64,000 nucleotides of DNA from Pelagibius litoralis (GCA_029287455.1 JARFRB010000038.1:30329-94328); one strand, 5' to 3'. Positions 24,857-33,551 are shown, counted from the first letter of the stretch. Numbers and translations: made by a program. Notes: a model not told the origin generated them from the sequence alone.

Positions 24857-25486
24857 CTAGTTCGCCCGGGCGCTAGCTGTAAAGAAGACGTGGCCGTCGA
24901 TCTCCGCGAGCTTCGTCAGGCGGTGGGCCCAGCGGGGCGTTTCGACGAGCTCGGGCGCGTAGTAATGGTCGGCGCCGCCGGTCGGATCAGTCAGGTGACC
25001 GGAGAGTGATAGCAAGCCAACGCGAGCTGCCTTTTTGAAAGCTTCGAAGTCCACGATGCTCGTCGGATGCAGCGTCCAGCTGAACTGGTAGGGCTGATAG
25101 ACCACCTCGTCGATGCTATCCGGCCAGTAGGTGCTCTTGACGCGGTTCAAGGTCACGAAGGCAACGGCGATTTGGCCCTTTAGGTTCTCCCCCCGCGCCT
25201 CGAAGTAGATGTTCCGCGCTAGGGTCAACAGGTCCTGCCGAAGGCCGGCGTCGACCGCTACCTGCAGGCCGTGCGCCTCGGCCAAGACCTGCTCGATCAC
25301 GTCCTCGGGGCGGGGTTTGCGCGGCGGAACCGGTGGGATGCGAGAATTGGCCTCGCTCACGCCGGTGGCTTCGAAAGCCAGAACCGGCGTCGCCAAAGCC
25401 GGGCCCGCGTGGCTCGCCATGACCGCGCAGATCAAGCCTGCGCTCAAAAGTCCTGCTTTGCTGACAAATCTCGCCCAGCGAGTCAT
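24857..25486 (-). CDS. SleB/CwlJ-type cell wall hydrolase
   Basis: 209 residues with an N-terminal signal peptide (residues about 1-33). A Pro-rich linker (IPPVPPRKPRPEDV) leads to the Hydrolase_2 domain at about 80-205. The catalytic Glu lies in LTLARNIYFEARGENLKGQIAVAFVTLNRVKS, the defining motif of this family. The later QPYQFSWTL and DPTGGADHYYAPELV segments are also typical. It probably cleaves peptidoglycan in the periplasm as a lytic transglycosylase or amidase; outside spore formers the role is general wall remodelling. ATG 25486 is preferred over an upstream extension to 25519. Confidence 0.88.
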   Translation of the reverse strand: MTRWARFVSKAGLLSAGLICAVMASHAGPALATPVLAFEATGVSEANSRIPPVPPRKPRPEDVIEQVLAEAHGLQVAVDAGLRQDLLTLARNIYFEARGENLKGQIAVAFVTLNRVKSTYWPDSIDEVVYQPYQFSWTLHPTSIVDFEAFKKAARVGLLSLSGHLTDPTGGADHYYAPELVETPRWAHRLTKLAEIDGHVFFTASARAN

Positions 25487-26114
25487 GTCCGCACCCTCTC
25501 CGTATCTCTTCGATCTCATCGACCGACCACCGATCGCGAATTTTTGGCCCCTTCGCGAAACGCGGGCTTATTCTGTCGAGAAACTAGGTCGAGGGCAGAC
25601 GCGTATTAGAGGGCATTTTAGCCTTTTTCGAGGTACTTCTTGGGGCTTCTGGAAATGGAAAGGGCAGGACTCGAAGGGTCTTTAGCAATAGGGATTCCGG
25701 TGTGAGAAGGCATATACCAGTCAGGCTCAACCAGTATAAAAACGTTTTGAATCAATTGATTATGAGGTTTTGCCGTTAACCTGCCTTGGAAGGCCTTCAC
25801 CAATCCTTAAGAACAACTCGGCGAGTATGCTCGCCACCCAGCTTCTTCCGGTCGGATTAACCGAATTGGGATCAAGCGCCCATCCGCCATGGTGTGGATG
25901 ACCGCAGATTCGCGGATGGAATTGCCGTGTGGCTCTCGTTCTGCGTGTGGGGGGGGATGGACAAAGAGGCATTTTCTCGCCGTCACGGGCGCTCCCGGGG
26001 CGCGGCCGATGGCGGCGATCTGACAATCGAACGACGGGCAGGATGCGTGCGCGCTTCAAGGTCTTCCCGGAAGATCGCGTCGAGTGACGCGCTCAGCGCA
26101 TTCCGGCTCCCGCC
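25487..26114. other. Intergenic region between ribA and the cell wall hydrolase gene
   Basis: About 628 bases with no supported gene, both flanking genes being on the minus strand. Around 25730-25765 there is an AT-rich island with two neighbouring palindromes, AAAACGTTTT (25739-25748) and AATCAATTGATT (25750-25761). Just beyond it is TATACT (minus-strand reading), which could serve as a -10 for the hydrolase gene. A run of eight G occurs at 25949-25956. No FMN riboswitch consensus is visible. Confidence 0.5.
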
Positions 26115-27251
26115 CTAGAACAAATGGCCCAGCTTGCTTGCCTTGGCCTTCAGGTAGGCTTCGTTGTGAGCGTTCGAGGGGAAGCTATGGGGAACCCGCT
26201 CCTCCACGGTGATACCGCAGTGGGCCAAAGCCTGCACCTTCGCCGGGTTGTTGGTGAGCAGCCGCACCCGCGTTATGCCCAACTGTCCGAGCATTTCGGC
26301 GGCCGGCAGGTATACGCGCTCGTCGGCGTCGAAGCCGAGCTGCTCGTTGGCTTCCAGGGTATCTGCTCCCCGGTCTTGCAGCGTGTAGGCGCGCAGCTTG
26401 TTCACCAAGCCTATGCCGCGGCCTTCCTGGGCGAGATAGAGCAGAATACCGGCGCCGGCCTTGGAGATGGCGTCGATGGCCCCACGCAGTTGATCTCCGC
26501 AATCGCAGCGCAGGGAGCCGAGCAGATCGCCGGTAAAGCATTCCGAATGCACTCGCACGAGGGTGGGTGCGTCGGCTGCCGGTTCGCCGATGATAATCGC
26601 CAAGTGCTCGTGTCCCCCATCGGCTGGCCGGAAGGCGACGACCCGGGCATCCTCGGCGCCGAGCAAGGGAACGTGGGCATCGGCGATCCGGTCCAGGGTC
26701 CGGGCCGCCGCGAAACGGTACTCGGCTATCTCTTCTTCCGTGACCCGTAAGACCGAAGCGGCCGGCGCCAAGCCTTCGCCTTGCGCGGCGGACCCGCTCG
26801 TGAGCGGTGCCATGATCGCGGCGGGCAAGAGCCGCGCCAGCTTGACCAGATCGACCGCTGCGGCGGCAAGCGGCGGAGACTCCACCAAATTGGCTTCGCT
26901 AATGCGCTCCGAAAGCCGGGGCGCGCGCGTCGGATCCGCCAGTCCCGAGACGGATCCGCCCGGCAGGCCCGCCAAATCGAGAACGACCACTTCCGCGCCC
27001 GAAGGCGGGGCCAAGCCCAGGCTCTCCGCTCGCCGGGCCGTAACCGCCAGTTGGCAGGCCGTACCGGCGAGGGCTGTCAGCTCGGTCACGCGCGCCTCCG
27101 GCGCACCTTCTGCCGCCAAGACCAAGGCCGCGTCGCCTGAGGCATTTTCCAGGCGGACCGGCCGGCCGCGCCGAAGCTCTCCGGCGGCGCGCTCAACCGC
27201 GTGCAGGACCGCCGGATCGGCCGCCAGGCTTTGTGCAATGGATTCGCTCAT
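26115..27251 (-). CDS. ribA: GTP cyclohydrolase II with divergent N-terminal domain
   Basis: 378 residues. The C-terminal half (about 190-378) is GTP cyclohydrolase II: zinc-binding Cys238, Cys249 and Cys251 in ECFTGDLLGSLRCDCG, the LAQEGRGIGL catalytic loop (about 273-282), and a LTNNPAKV element. This enzyme opens the riboflavin pathway. The N-terminal 180 residues align in position with the RibB domain of bifunctional RibBA but lack its recognisable acidic active-site motifs, as in several alphaproteobacterial RibA proteins. The ATG at 27251 has GAGAGG six bases upstream; an ATG at 27305 has no ribosome site. No other rib gene is nearby. Confidence 0.92.
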   Translation of the reverse strand: MSESIAQSLAADPAVLHAVERAAGELRRGRPVRLENASGDAALVLAAEGAPEARVTELTALAGTACQLAVTARRAESLGLAPPSGAEVVVLDLAGLPGGSVSGLADPTRAPRLSERISEANLVESPPLAAAAVDLVKLARLLPAAIMAPLTSGSAAQGEGLAPAASVLRVTEEEIAEYRFAAARTLDRIADAHVPLLGAEDARVVAFRPADGGHEHLAIIIGEPAADAPTLVRVHSECFTGDLLGSLRCDCGDQLRGAIDAISKAGAGILLYLAQEGRGIGLVNKLRAYTLQDRGADTLEANEQLGFDADERVYLPAAEMLGQLGITRVRLLTNNPAKVQALAHCGITVEERVPHSFPSNAHNEAYLKAKASKLGHLF

Positions 27252-27486
27252 TCCGGCCTCTCGCCGGAGCTGGATCGGGTCGTCGAACTCACGATTTTCA
27301 TTCACTTGCTTGTTTATCGGGCACCTTAGGGCTTCGTGGGCCGCCTGTCACGGGGGCGGGCCGCCCGCCATGCTTCACGAAGCGCCCTACCGGTCGGGCG
27401 CGGTTTCTGATAGACGGACCTCGCAAAGATGGATCGGAGAGGCAGTCCCGGCAATGCTTGGGGGCTGCAGGAAACGGAGGAACCGC

Positions 27487-28350
27487 ATGCCCGAGGCCCT
27501 TTGGCGCGGTTATGATCAGGAAGCGCTCGACGCGCAACTCAATCTCAGGGCGCGCAATCCCGAGCACGAAGAGTACTTCGCCCGCTGGGCGCGGGATAGC
27601 GAAGCCGTTCGTGCCGGCTGGCCCGAGGCGAAGCTCAATCTCGCCTGCGGGGAAAAGCCGGACGAGTGCCTCGACTATTTTCCTGCCCAGCCTGGCGCGC
27701 CGCTGCTTGCCTTCATTCACGGCGGCTATTGGCAGGCTCTGGATAAGAGTGATTATTCCTACTTCGCCCCAGCGTTTCGCGACGCCGGCATCGCCTACGC
27801 GTCGCTGAACTACAGTCTGGCGCCCGAGGCGACGATACCGGAGATGGTCGACCAAGTGCGGAGCGCCGTTGCTTGGCTCCACCGCCAAGCTGGCGAACTT
27901 GGCTTCGATCCCCAGCGGCTCTTTGTCGCGGGCCATTCGGCGGGCGGGCATCTTGCGTCCATGGTGATGGCGGATGGGGCCGGCTCCGTTGAGTTGCCGG
28001 AGAACGCTGTGAGGGGTGGCTGCAGCGTTTCCGGCATCTATGAACTCAAGCCGCTCAGCCGAAGCTATCAGCAGCCCGTGCTTCGCTTGACCGACGAGGC
28101 GGTGCAGCGGTGCAGCCCGATCCGGCGCCTTCCGTCCCGCTCTGGACCCTTGATCTGCGCCGTCGGCGCCTTGGAGCCGGAAGAGTTCCAGGACCAGCAG
28201 CGCGATTTCGTTTCGGCGTGGCAAGAGGCGGGGCTGCCCGGTTCGGCGATGACCCTGCCGGGCCGCAACCACTTCACGGCCGTCGACGCTCTGGGCGAGC
28301 CTGAACACCCCTTGCACCAGGCGGTTCTGGCGCTTGTGCGAAGCGGTTAA
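27487..28350 (+). CDS. Alpha/beta hydrolase, kynurenine formamidase-like (HGGYW type)
   Basis: 287 residues. The oxyanion-hole motif HGGYW (about residues 79-83), nucleophile Ser in GHSAGGH and the C-terminal His in GRNHFT are clear. At the acid position VGALEPEEF suggests a Glu rather than Asp, as in arylformamidases of this branch. Such enzymes hydrolyse N-formylkynurenine or related amides and esters; no kynurenine-pathway gene adjoins, so substrate is open. The ATG has GGAGG at ideal spacing. The frame continues far upstream opposite ribA, but that part is antisense noise. A CenR-like regulator gene follows 63 bp downstream. Confidence 0.88.
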   Translation: MPEALWRGYDQEALDAQLNLRARNPEHEEYFARWARDSEAVRAGWPEAKLNLACGEKPDECLDYFPAQPGAPLLAFIHGGYWQALDKSDYSYFAPAFRDAGIAYASLNYSLAPEATIPEMVDQVRSAVAWLHRQAGELGFDPQRLFVAGHSAGGHLASMVMADGAGSVELPENAVRGGCSVSGIYELKPLSRSYQQPVLRLTDEAVQRCSPIRRLPSRSGPLICAVGALEPEEFQDQQRDFVSAWQEAGLPGSAMTLPGRNHFTAVDALGEPEHPLHQAVLALVRSG

Positions 28351-28413
28351 ATGTTTGATGCTACGTGGACTCTCGCTTAAAACGCCTTCGACGGAATTCG
28401 TGAGACCAGGACC

Positions 28414-29109
28414 ATGAGACCGACCACTTCTAGAAAAATTCTGCTGGTGGACGACGACGATGCCTTGCGGACCGCCCTGGGCGAGCAGCTGCGCTTGCAC
28501 GAGGAGTTCCTCGTGGAGGAAGCCAATACCGGCGCCAAGGCGTTGGAGGTGACCAAGGGCGAATACTTCGACGCGGTCTTGCTGGACGTGGGTTTACCCG
28601 ACCTGGACGGCCGCGACGTCTGCCGCCTGCTCCGCCGCAACGGGGTCAAGTCCCCGATCATTATGTTGACGGGCATGGATTCCGACGCGGACACCATCCT
28701 GGGCCTAGACGCTGGCGCCAACGACTATGTCGCCAAGCCGTTCAAGCTGAACGTCCTTTTGGCCCGCTTGCGCGCCCAACTGCGACAGCATGAGCAAAGC
28801 GAGGACGCGGTCTTCACCATCGGCCCCTACAGCTTCTTGCCTGCTCGCAAGCTCCTGGTCCACGCCGAGACCCAGCGCAAGATCCGTCTGACCGAAAAAG
28901 AAACGGCGATCTTGAAATACCTTTACCGCACCGGCGACCGTTCCGTGGGGCGCGACACGCTGTTGGGCGAGGTCTGGGGGTATAACGCGGGCGTGACCAC
29001 GCACACCCTGGAAACTCACGTCTACCGCCTCCGCCAGAAGATCGAGGAAGACCCTTCCAACGCCGCTATCCTGGTCACCGAGCCTGGCGGGTATCGCCTG
29101 GTGCCATAA
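28414..29109 (+). CDS. OmpR-family response regulator, CenR-like
   Basis: 231 residues: a receiver domain (about 8-120) with acidic pair DDDD, acceptor Asp in AVLLDVGLP, Thr in IMLTGMDSD and Lys in YVAKPF, then a winged helix (about 132-230) ending THTLETHVYRLRQKIEEDPSNAAILVTEPGGYRLVP. The linker ARLRAQLRQHEQSEDAVFTIGPYSF is strongly conserved in alphaproteobacterial CenR, a regulator of cell-envelope genes that is essential in Caulobacter. The CenR assignment is from remembered similarity and is inference. No histidine kinase is next to it. The gene ends at a REP-like inverted repeat. Confidence 0.88.
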   Translation: MRPTTSRKILLVDDDDALRTALGEQLRLHEEFLVEEANTGAKALEVTKGEYFDAVLLDVGLPDLDGRDVCRLLRRNGVKSPIIMLTGMDSDADTILGLDAGANDYVAKPFKLNVLLARLRAQLRQHEQSEDAVFTIGPYSFLPARKLLVHAETQRKIRLTEKETAILKYLYRTGDRSVGRDTLLGEVWGYNAGVTTHTLETHVYRLRQKIEEDPSNAAILVTEPGGYRLVP

Positions 29110-29156
29110 GCGTTTCGCGCTCTTTCGGCGGCGCCTTTCACAATTCCCGCCGTTTT

Positions 29157-29266
29157 CCCGTCATTGCGAGGCGAAGCCGTCGCAATCCAGGGGTGGTGGG
29201 TTTACAAGCCGCGCGCCCAAAAACAACAACCTCTGGATTGCCGCGGCTTCGCCTCGCAATAACGGG
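29157..29266. repeat. REP-like inverted repeat between convergent genes
   Basis: Two 37-base arms (29157-29193 and 29230-29266) form an inverted repeat with about four mismatches around a 36-base spacer. The core CATTGCGAGGCGAAGCCG is a well-known motif of bacterial interspersed palindromes. It lies between the stop codons of the CenR-like gene (plus) and the TPR-dioxygenase gene (minus). It could act as a transcript end or stability element. Only one copy is visible in this window. Confidence 0.8.
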
Positions 29267-29281
29267 CGAAAGGCAGCGGCC

Positions 29282-30610
29282 CTAGGCAGCGGCGCTGAGA
29301 TCGAAGGCGATGGAGATCCGCTCGGCCTTGTCCTCGAACGGTATCGTCCGGTGCCAGAAGTAGGACGGAAACAGCAGCATCGTGCCGGTTTCCGGTGCTA
29401 TGGCACGCAAGCGCGGCGGTTTGCGCGAAGGCAGGCCGTAGCCCGGCCGGCCAAACTCAATCCAGCCCGCCTGTCCCGAATCCCCGCCATGAACAGATTC
29501 GGGGATGTCGACATAATAAACGCCGCTCACCCAGCCGGCGTTATGGATGTGCGCGGCCTGATGCCCCTGGGAGGCCAAAAGATTGCCCCACATGTTTAGC
29601 CTGTAAGCTTGTGGCTTGCGGCACAGGAAGGGGTGGTTCGGATCGTCCGGCAGGCTCGCCGCCCAGGTGTCGATAGCTTGCCGGAAGGCTGCTTCCATCG
29701 CAGCGATGGCCGGTGTCGGGGCCGTGTGCAGAGCGACGGCCGCGGCCCCGCCGCGAATGGCGCGCTGCTTTGGGTCCACGGTCTCGACCAGTGTCGGATG
29801 GGTGCGTAAATCCCGCTCCAGGGCGGCGTTGAAGTCTGCCAGGGATGCGAAGCCGGGCGGCGGTTCTAGGTGTTTGCGGAAGACGAAGCGATCGAAATCG
29901 ACCAGTTCGGCGGCCTCCGCCCCTCGGCCCAATTCCTCCAGGGCTTGGGCCTTGTAGGCCACCGCCGGAGGATTCTGGGGGTCGCGCGCCAATTGGGCAT
30001 CGGCGGCGGCGAGTGCCGCCTCCATGTCGCCAAGCTTGATGAGGGCCGCGGCCAAGTTGTTGTGGATGCCGGCTAAGTTCGGGTTGATCGATTCGGCTGC
30101 GCGATAGCTTTTCACCGCCGCCGCGAAGTCTCCAGCCTCCTGCAGCCCGTTCGCCAGGGCGAAGTGCGTGAGCGCAGTTGCCGGGTGAAGCTCCACGGCG
30201 CGGCGCAGGCAGGCGATTCCCTCGCCGAACCTTTCGGCTTGGATCAAGGTCTCGCCCAGACCCCGGCGGCTCTCCAAGGACGCAGGCTTGAGGGACACGG
30301 CGGTTTCGAATGCCTCGACCGCCGGTTCCAGCCGGCTCATCTGCCGCAAGGTGTTGCCCAGATTGTGCCAGGCTTCCGCGTAGTCGGGCTTGGCGGCGAT
30401 CGCTTGTCGGATCAAGCTTTCCGCATCGGCCAGCCGGCCAAGCGCCTTGGCGATCAGGCCCAGGAAGTGAAGCGCCTGGGGTTGGCCGGGCTGCGCGCGC
30501 AGAACCTGGCGATAGACCGCTTCCGCCTCGCCGAACCGCCCGGCTTGCTGTAGCGCCATGCCTCGCCGGAGCATTTCCGCGAGCTCAAGGGACGCCCCGG
30601 CCTTCTGCAT
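29282..30610 (-). CDS. TPR protein with C-terminal 2OG-Fe(II) oxygenase-like domain
   Basis: 442 residues. TPR units run from about 8 to 220, for example ALHFLGLIAKALGRLADAESLIRQAIAAKPDYAEAWHNLGNTL. A C-terminal domain (about 230-440) of the putative 2OG-Fe(II) oxygenase type has AAHIHNAGWVSGVYYVDIPE and MLLFPSYFWHRTIPFEDKAERISIAFDL. The His in HIHNAG and the distal His in FWHRT could be iron ligands, and the R in ERISIAF the 2-oxoglutarate anchor. Its substrate is unknown. ATG 30610 follows AAGGA. It diverges from another TPR enzyme 129 bp away, which suggests linked functions. Confidence 0.82.
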   Translation of the reverse strand: MQKAGASLELAEMLRRGMALQQAGRFGEAEAVYRQVLRAQPGQPQALHFLGLIAKALGRLADAESLIRQAIAAKPDYAEAWHNLGNTLRQMSRLEPAVEAFETAVSLKPASLESRRGLGETLIQAERFGEGIACLRRAVELHPATALTHFALANGLQEAGDFAAAVKSYRAAESINPNLAGIHNNLAAALIKLGDMEAALAAADAQLARDPQNPPAVAYKAQALEELGRGAEAAELVDFDRFVFRKHLEPPPGFASLADFNAALERDLRTHPTLVETVDPKQRAIRGGAAAVALHTAPTPAIAAMEAAFRQAIDTWAASLPDDPNHPFLCRKPQAYRLNMWGNLLASQGHQAAHIHNAGWVSGVYYVDIPESVHGGDSGQAGWIEFGRPGYGLPSRKPPRLRAIAPETGTMLLFPSYFWHRTIPFEDKAERISIAFDLSAAA

Positions 30611-30739
30611 TCCGTTTCCTTGCCGACTCGTGCTAACCAAGTTTCAGCATAGCATCTAAGCGCCTTGGAGCAGCCCTTGAAACCGAACCCCGCGCGGCCG
30701 CGACGCGGCGCTACCCCGCCCAAAGACGAGAGCTAGGCG

Positions 30740-32719
30740 GTGAAGGTGCCACCCACGGCTCCCCCCTCTACTCCCCCGGCGCTTCCCGAACCGCTCCTGC
30801 GCCGCTTGCGGGCCGCCATCCTGGATCAACGCGCCGGCCGGCTGGATGCGGCCATATCGGGCTACCGGGCGGTTTTGCGGCAGCGCCCCGAACTCGCGGA
30901 GGCGGCCAATAATCTGGGCGTTGCGCTCAAGGCGCGCGGGAAGACGGCCTCGGCCGTCAAAGCTTTCGAGGCGGCCCTGCGTGCACGGCCCGGCTACGTC
31001 GCGGCTCATGCCAACCTCGCAACTTCGCTGTTGTTACTGGACCGTCGGCAGGCCGCCCTGAAGCACGCCATGGAGGCCGCGCGCCTGGACCCCACGAACC
31101 CCGCCCAGCGCGAAATCCTCGCCCGAGTCTTGGGGCCGATCAGGTTTTCGGAGGCCGCCGAGCCGGTCCTGTCGGCCATGGAAGCGTTGTTCACGGCGGA
31201 GGACATCGAGCACCAGCCACTGGTGCCGGCCGCGCTCAGCCTCTTGCGCCTGCGGCCTGGCGTCTCGTCGCTGCTGGAAAGCGGTGCCGAGACGGCGCCG
31301 GCCGATACGGTGGCACGTGCCCTGGACACACCGCTGCTGTGTTTGGCGCTCGAGCGCGCGATTTTGGCCGACCCGGAGTTCGAGGCGGTGCTGGAGGCCT
31401 TGCGGCGGCGTGCCCTGGAGGCCTTGACCGGCGCGGGACAAGACCCCTTCGCCGAGTTGCTGGAAAGCCGCGCGGCAGTCTTCGCCGCGCTGGGTTGTCA
31501 TGCCATGACCGGCGGCTTTCCCTTCGCGGAAACGCCGGAAGAGCGCGCGCTTCTTTCCGTGCTGGACCCGCGCGTAGCGGCGGGTGAGACCTCGGCGGTC
31601 CTGGTCTGGGCGCTCTACCGGCCGCTCTGGCAGCGCGAAGAGGTGGGAAGATTCCTGCGGCCCGGAGCGCTCCCAAAAGAACTCGCCCCCTTGCTCCGCC
31701 GCCAGGTCGCCGAGCCTCTGGAGGAGCGGGAGCTTGGCCCGAGGATCACCTGCCTGACGCCAGTCGAGGCAGCGGTCTCGCAAGCGGTCCGCCAGCAGTA
31801 CGAGAACCATCCCTACCCGCGCTGGCTCACGGTGCGGCGCCGCCGGCCCGAGCCATTGAGCCAGGTCGTGGCCGGACTGTTCCCCTGGATCGGGCGGTCC
31901 GCCGATCCGCGCCCCTTGCGCGTCTTGATCGCCGGCTGCGGCACGGGCAAGCACGCGGTTGAAGTGGCGACCCGCTATGCCGATGCCCAGGTGCTTGCCG
32001 TCGATCTTAGCCTCACCTCGCTCGCCTTCGCCACACGGCGCGCCGGGGAACTGGGCATCGAGAACCTGCGCTTCGCTCAGGCGGATCTGCTGAGCCTGGA
32101 CAGCCTGGGGGAAAGCTTCGATCTCATCGAGTCCGTGGGCGTGCTGCACCACCTTGGCGATCCGGAAGCCGGCTGGCGGGTGCTGAAGGGCCTCTTGGCG
32201 CCGGAGGGGCTGATGCGCATTGGCCTTTACAGCCGGCGAGGGCGCCCCGGCATCCGCGCCGCGCGCGCGTACTTGCAAGAGCAAGGCTTTGCGTCCGACG
32301 ACGAGGGGCTGCGGGCCGCGCGCCGCCACATCCTCGACCTCGCGCCCGACCACCCGGCCGCCGCGGCCGCGCGGGAATTGGATTTCTATAGCCTCTCCGG
32401 CTGCCGCGACCTCTTGTTCCATGTCCAGGAGCGTGACTACGAGCTTTCCGAGGTGGCGGAGACGATCGGCCGCCTGGGCTTGGAGTTCCTGGGCTTCGAG
32501 TTTCCTTCCGACGCGGCGGCGAAAGCCTACGAGAAGCGCTTCCCCGGCACGCGCGCGCTCAACGATCTAGCCAAGTGGGAGCGGCTGGAAACGGAAAAGC
32601 CCGGCCTATTCCACCACATGTACCAGTTCTGGTGCCGCCCGCGCGGCGCCGAAGGGAAGGCTGGCCGGGGCGGCTACCCGCGGCGCAAATCACTGGCCGC
32701 CAAACCGAAGGCGAGGTAG
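30740..32719 (+). CDS. TPR-containing SAM-dependent methyltransferase
   Basis: 659 residues. The N-terminus (20-115) carries about three TPR units (LDAAISGYRAVLRQRPELAEAANNLGVALKARGK). A helical middle region follows, then QQYENHPYPRWL, a segment often found before this class of methyltransferase. The Rossmann methylase at about 390-520 has motif I VLIAGCGTGKHAVEVA, motif II AVDLSLTSL and FDLIESVGVLHHLGDPEAGWRVLKGLL. Its target is unknown; protein or glycan methylation is plausible. GTG start with AGG upstream. The last 46 bases overlap the 3' end of the convergent LysE gene. Confidence 0.85.
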   Translation: MKVPPTAPPSTPPALPEPLLRRLRAAILDQRAGRLDAAISGYRAVLRQRPELAEAANNLGVALKARGKTASAVKAFEAALRARPGYVAAHANLATSLLLLDRRQAALKHAMEAARLDPTNPAQREILARVLGPIRFSEAAEPVLSAMEALFTAEDIEHQPLVPAALSLLRLRPGVSSLLESGAETAPADTVARALDTPLLCLALERAILADPEFEAVLEALRRRALEALTGAGQDPFAELLESRAAVFAALGCHAMTGGFPFAETPEERALLSVLDPRVAAGETSAVLVWALYRPLWQREEVGRFLRPGALPKELAPLLRRQVAEPLEERELGPRITCLTPVEAAVSQAVRQQYENHPYPRWLTVRRRRPEPLSQVVAGLFPWIGRSADPRPLRVLIAGCGTGKHAVEVATRYADAQVLAVDLSLTSLAFATRRAGELGIENLRFAQADLLSLDSLGESFDLIESVGVLHHLGDPEAGWRVLKGLLAPEGLMRIGLYSRRGRPGIRAARAYLQEQGFASDDEGLRAARRHILDLAPDHPAAAAARELDFYSLSGCRDLLFHVQERDYELSEVAETIGRLGLEFLGFEFPSDAAAKAYEKRFPGTRALNDLAKWERLETEKPGLFHHMYQFWCRPRGAEGKAGRGGYPRRKSLAAKPKAR

Positions 32720-33291
32720 GTGGAGCCGGTGATCCGGTCGAACCAGACCTTGCGGCGTCCGGCAAGGACGCGCCCCACACCTAGGCCGAGAGTCGCGTAG
32801 GCTACGTAGACGGCGATCGTGACCGCCAAGGCAGAAGGGGCGAGGATCACGAGCTGCGGGGCGAGCGGCTCCTTCGTGGCGATGAACTGCGAGAACACCG
32901 CGAGCCAGACGAAGATGGACTTCGGGTTGCTAAGCGAGATCAGGATTGCCTTTCTGACCAGGTGCCACGGCTTCGCGCCCGCGCTGGTCCTTGTGATCTG
33001 CGCATCCTTGGCCGAACGGAACATGGCCAGTCCCATCCAGGCCAAGTAGCCGACGCCGAGCCAGCGGATCACCTCGAAGAGCACCGGATTGGCGTTCATG
33101 AAAGCCGCGAGCCCCGTGAGGGCCAGACTCATGTGCATCATGGCGGCCAGCGTGACGCCCGCTACGCTCCATAGTCCGGCGCCAAGCCCTTGGGCGGTGG
33201 ACGCGGAAATGCAGTTCAAGGCATTCGACCCAAGCGGCAGGCTCGCGAGCACCCAAACCGCCATGAAGATTGCCCAGTCGTCGAAAGTCAT
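32674..33291 (-). CDS. LysE/RhtB family amino-acid exporter
   Basis: 205 residues with about six hydrophobic helices. The family signature GSNALNCISASTAQGLGAGLWSVAGV (about residues 21-46), a variant of the usual G-P-x-x-x-x-x-x-G stretch, and SLSNPKSIFVWLAVFSQF (about 116-133) identify LysE/RhtB carriers that export lysine, homoserine, threonine or other amino acids. In the signature the usual Pro-Gly-Pro is replaced by LGSNALN, so substrate or activity may differ. It overlaps the convergent TPR-methyltransferase by 46 bases at its 3' end. Confidence 0.85.
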   Translation of the reverse strand: MTFDDWAIFMAVWVLASLPLGSNALNCISASTAQGLGAGLWSVAGVTLAAMMHMSLALTGLAAFMNANPVLFEVIRWLGVGYLAWMGLAMFRSAKDAQITRTSAGAKPWHLVRKAILISLSNPKSIFVWLAVFSQFIATKEPLAPQLVILAPSALAVTIAVYVAYATLGLGVGRVLAGRRKVWFDRITGSTYLAFGLAASDLRRG

Positions 33292-33470
33292 GCTCGCTCC
33301 GCTTCACTTTCAGGGGTTGCGCTCTAGTTTAACGAATTAGATCACCAAACTCATCAACTTCCGGTTTGAAAATTGAGGAAAATTCAACGCTTTTCTTGGA
33401 ATAATGTGTCTCATGCGGCGCTCCATGCGAACAGCCAGGCCTTGCCTGAACCTGGGAAAAAGAGGTGAAG

Positions 33471-33486
33471 TGTGAGCTTCCTCACA
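33471..33486. promoter_or_regulatory. Perfect CRP-type palindrome TGTGA-N6-TCACA
   Basis: TGTGAGCTTCCTCACA matches all ten fixed bases of the cAMP-receptor-protein half-sites with the correct six-base spacer. The flanking AAG and TAT also agree with the extended consensus. It is centred about 73 bases before the metallo-hydrolase ATG at 33552 and about 190 bases before the divergent LysE start. No convincing -10 box could be placed at class I or class II distances, so activation or repression is undecided. An 11-base-period direct repeat AGGCGGTTTC (33492 and 33503) follows. Confidence 0.55.
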
Positions 33487-33551
33487 TATGAAGGCGGTTT
33501 CCAGGCGGTTTCAGCTTGGGGCCTGCGGCCTCGCGGCGTAGATTTATCTTT

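Noticed and set aside
25487..26114. FMN riboswitch beside ribA
   Set aside because: The region is downstream, not upstream, of ribA, and no conserved RFN-element sequences are visible on either strand.
26563..27486. N-terminal extension of the alpha/beta hydrolase frame
   Set aside because: It is antisense to ribA and Ser/Arg/Ala-rich, while a perfect GGAGG ribosome site precedes ATG 27487.
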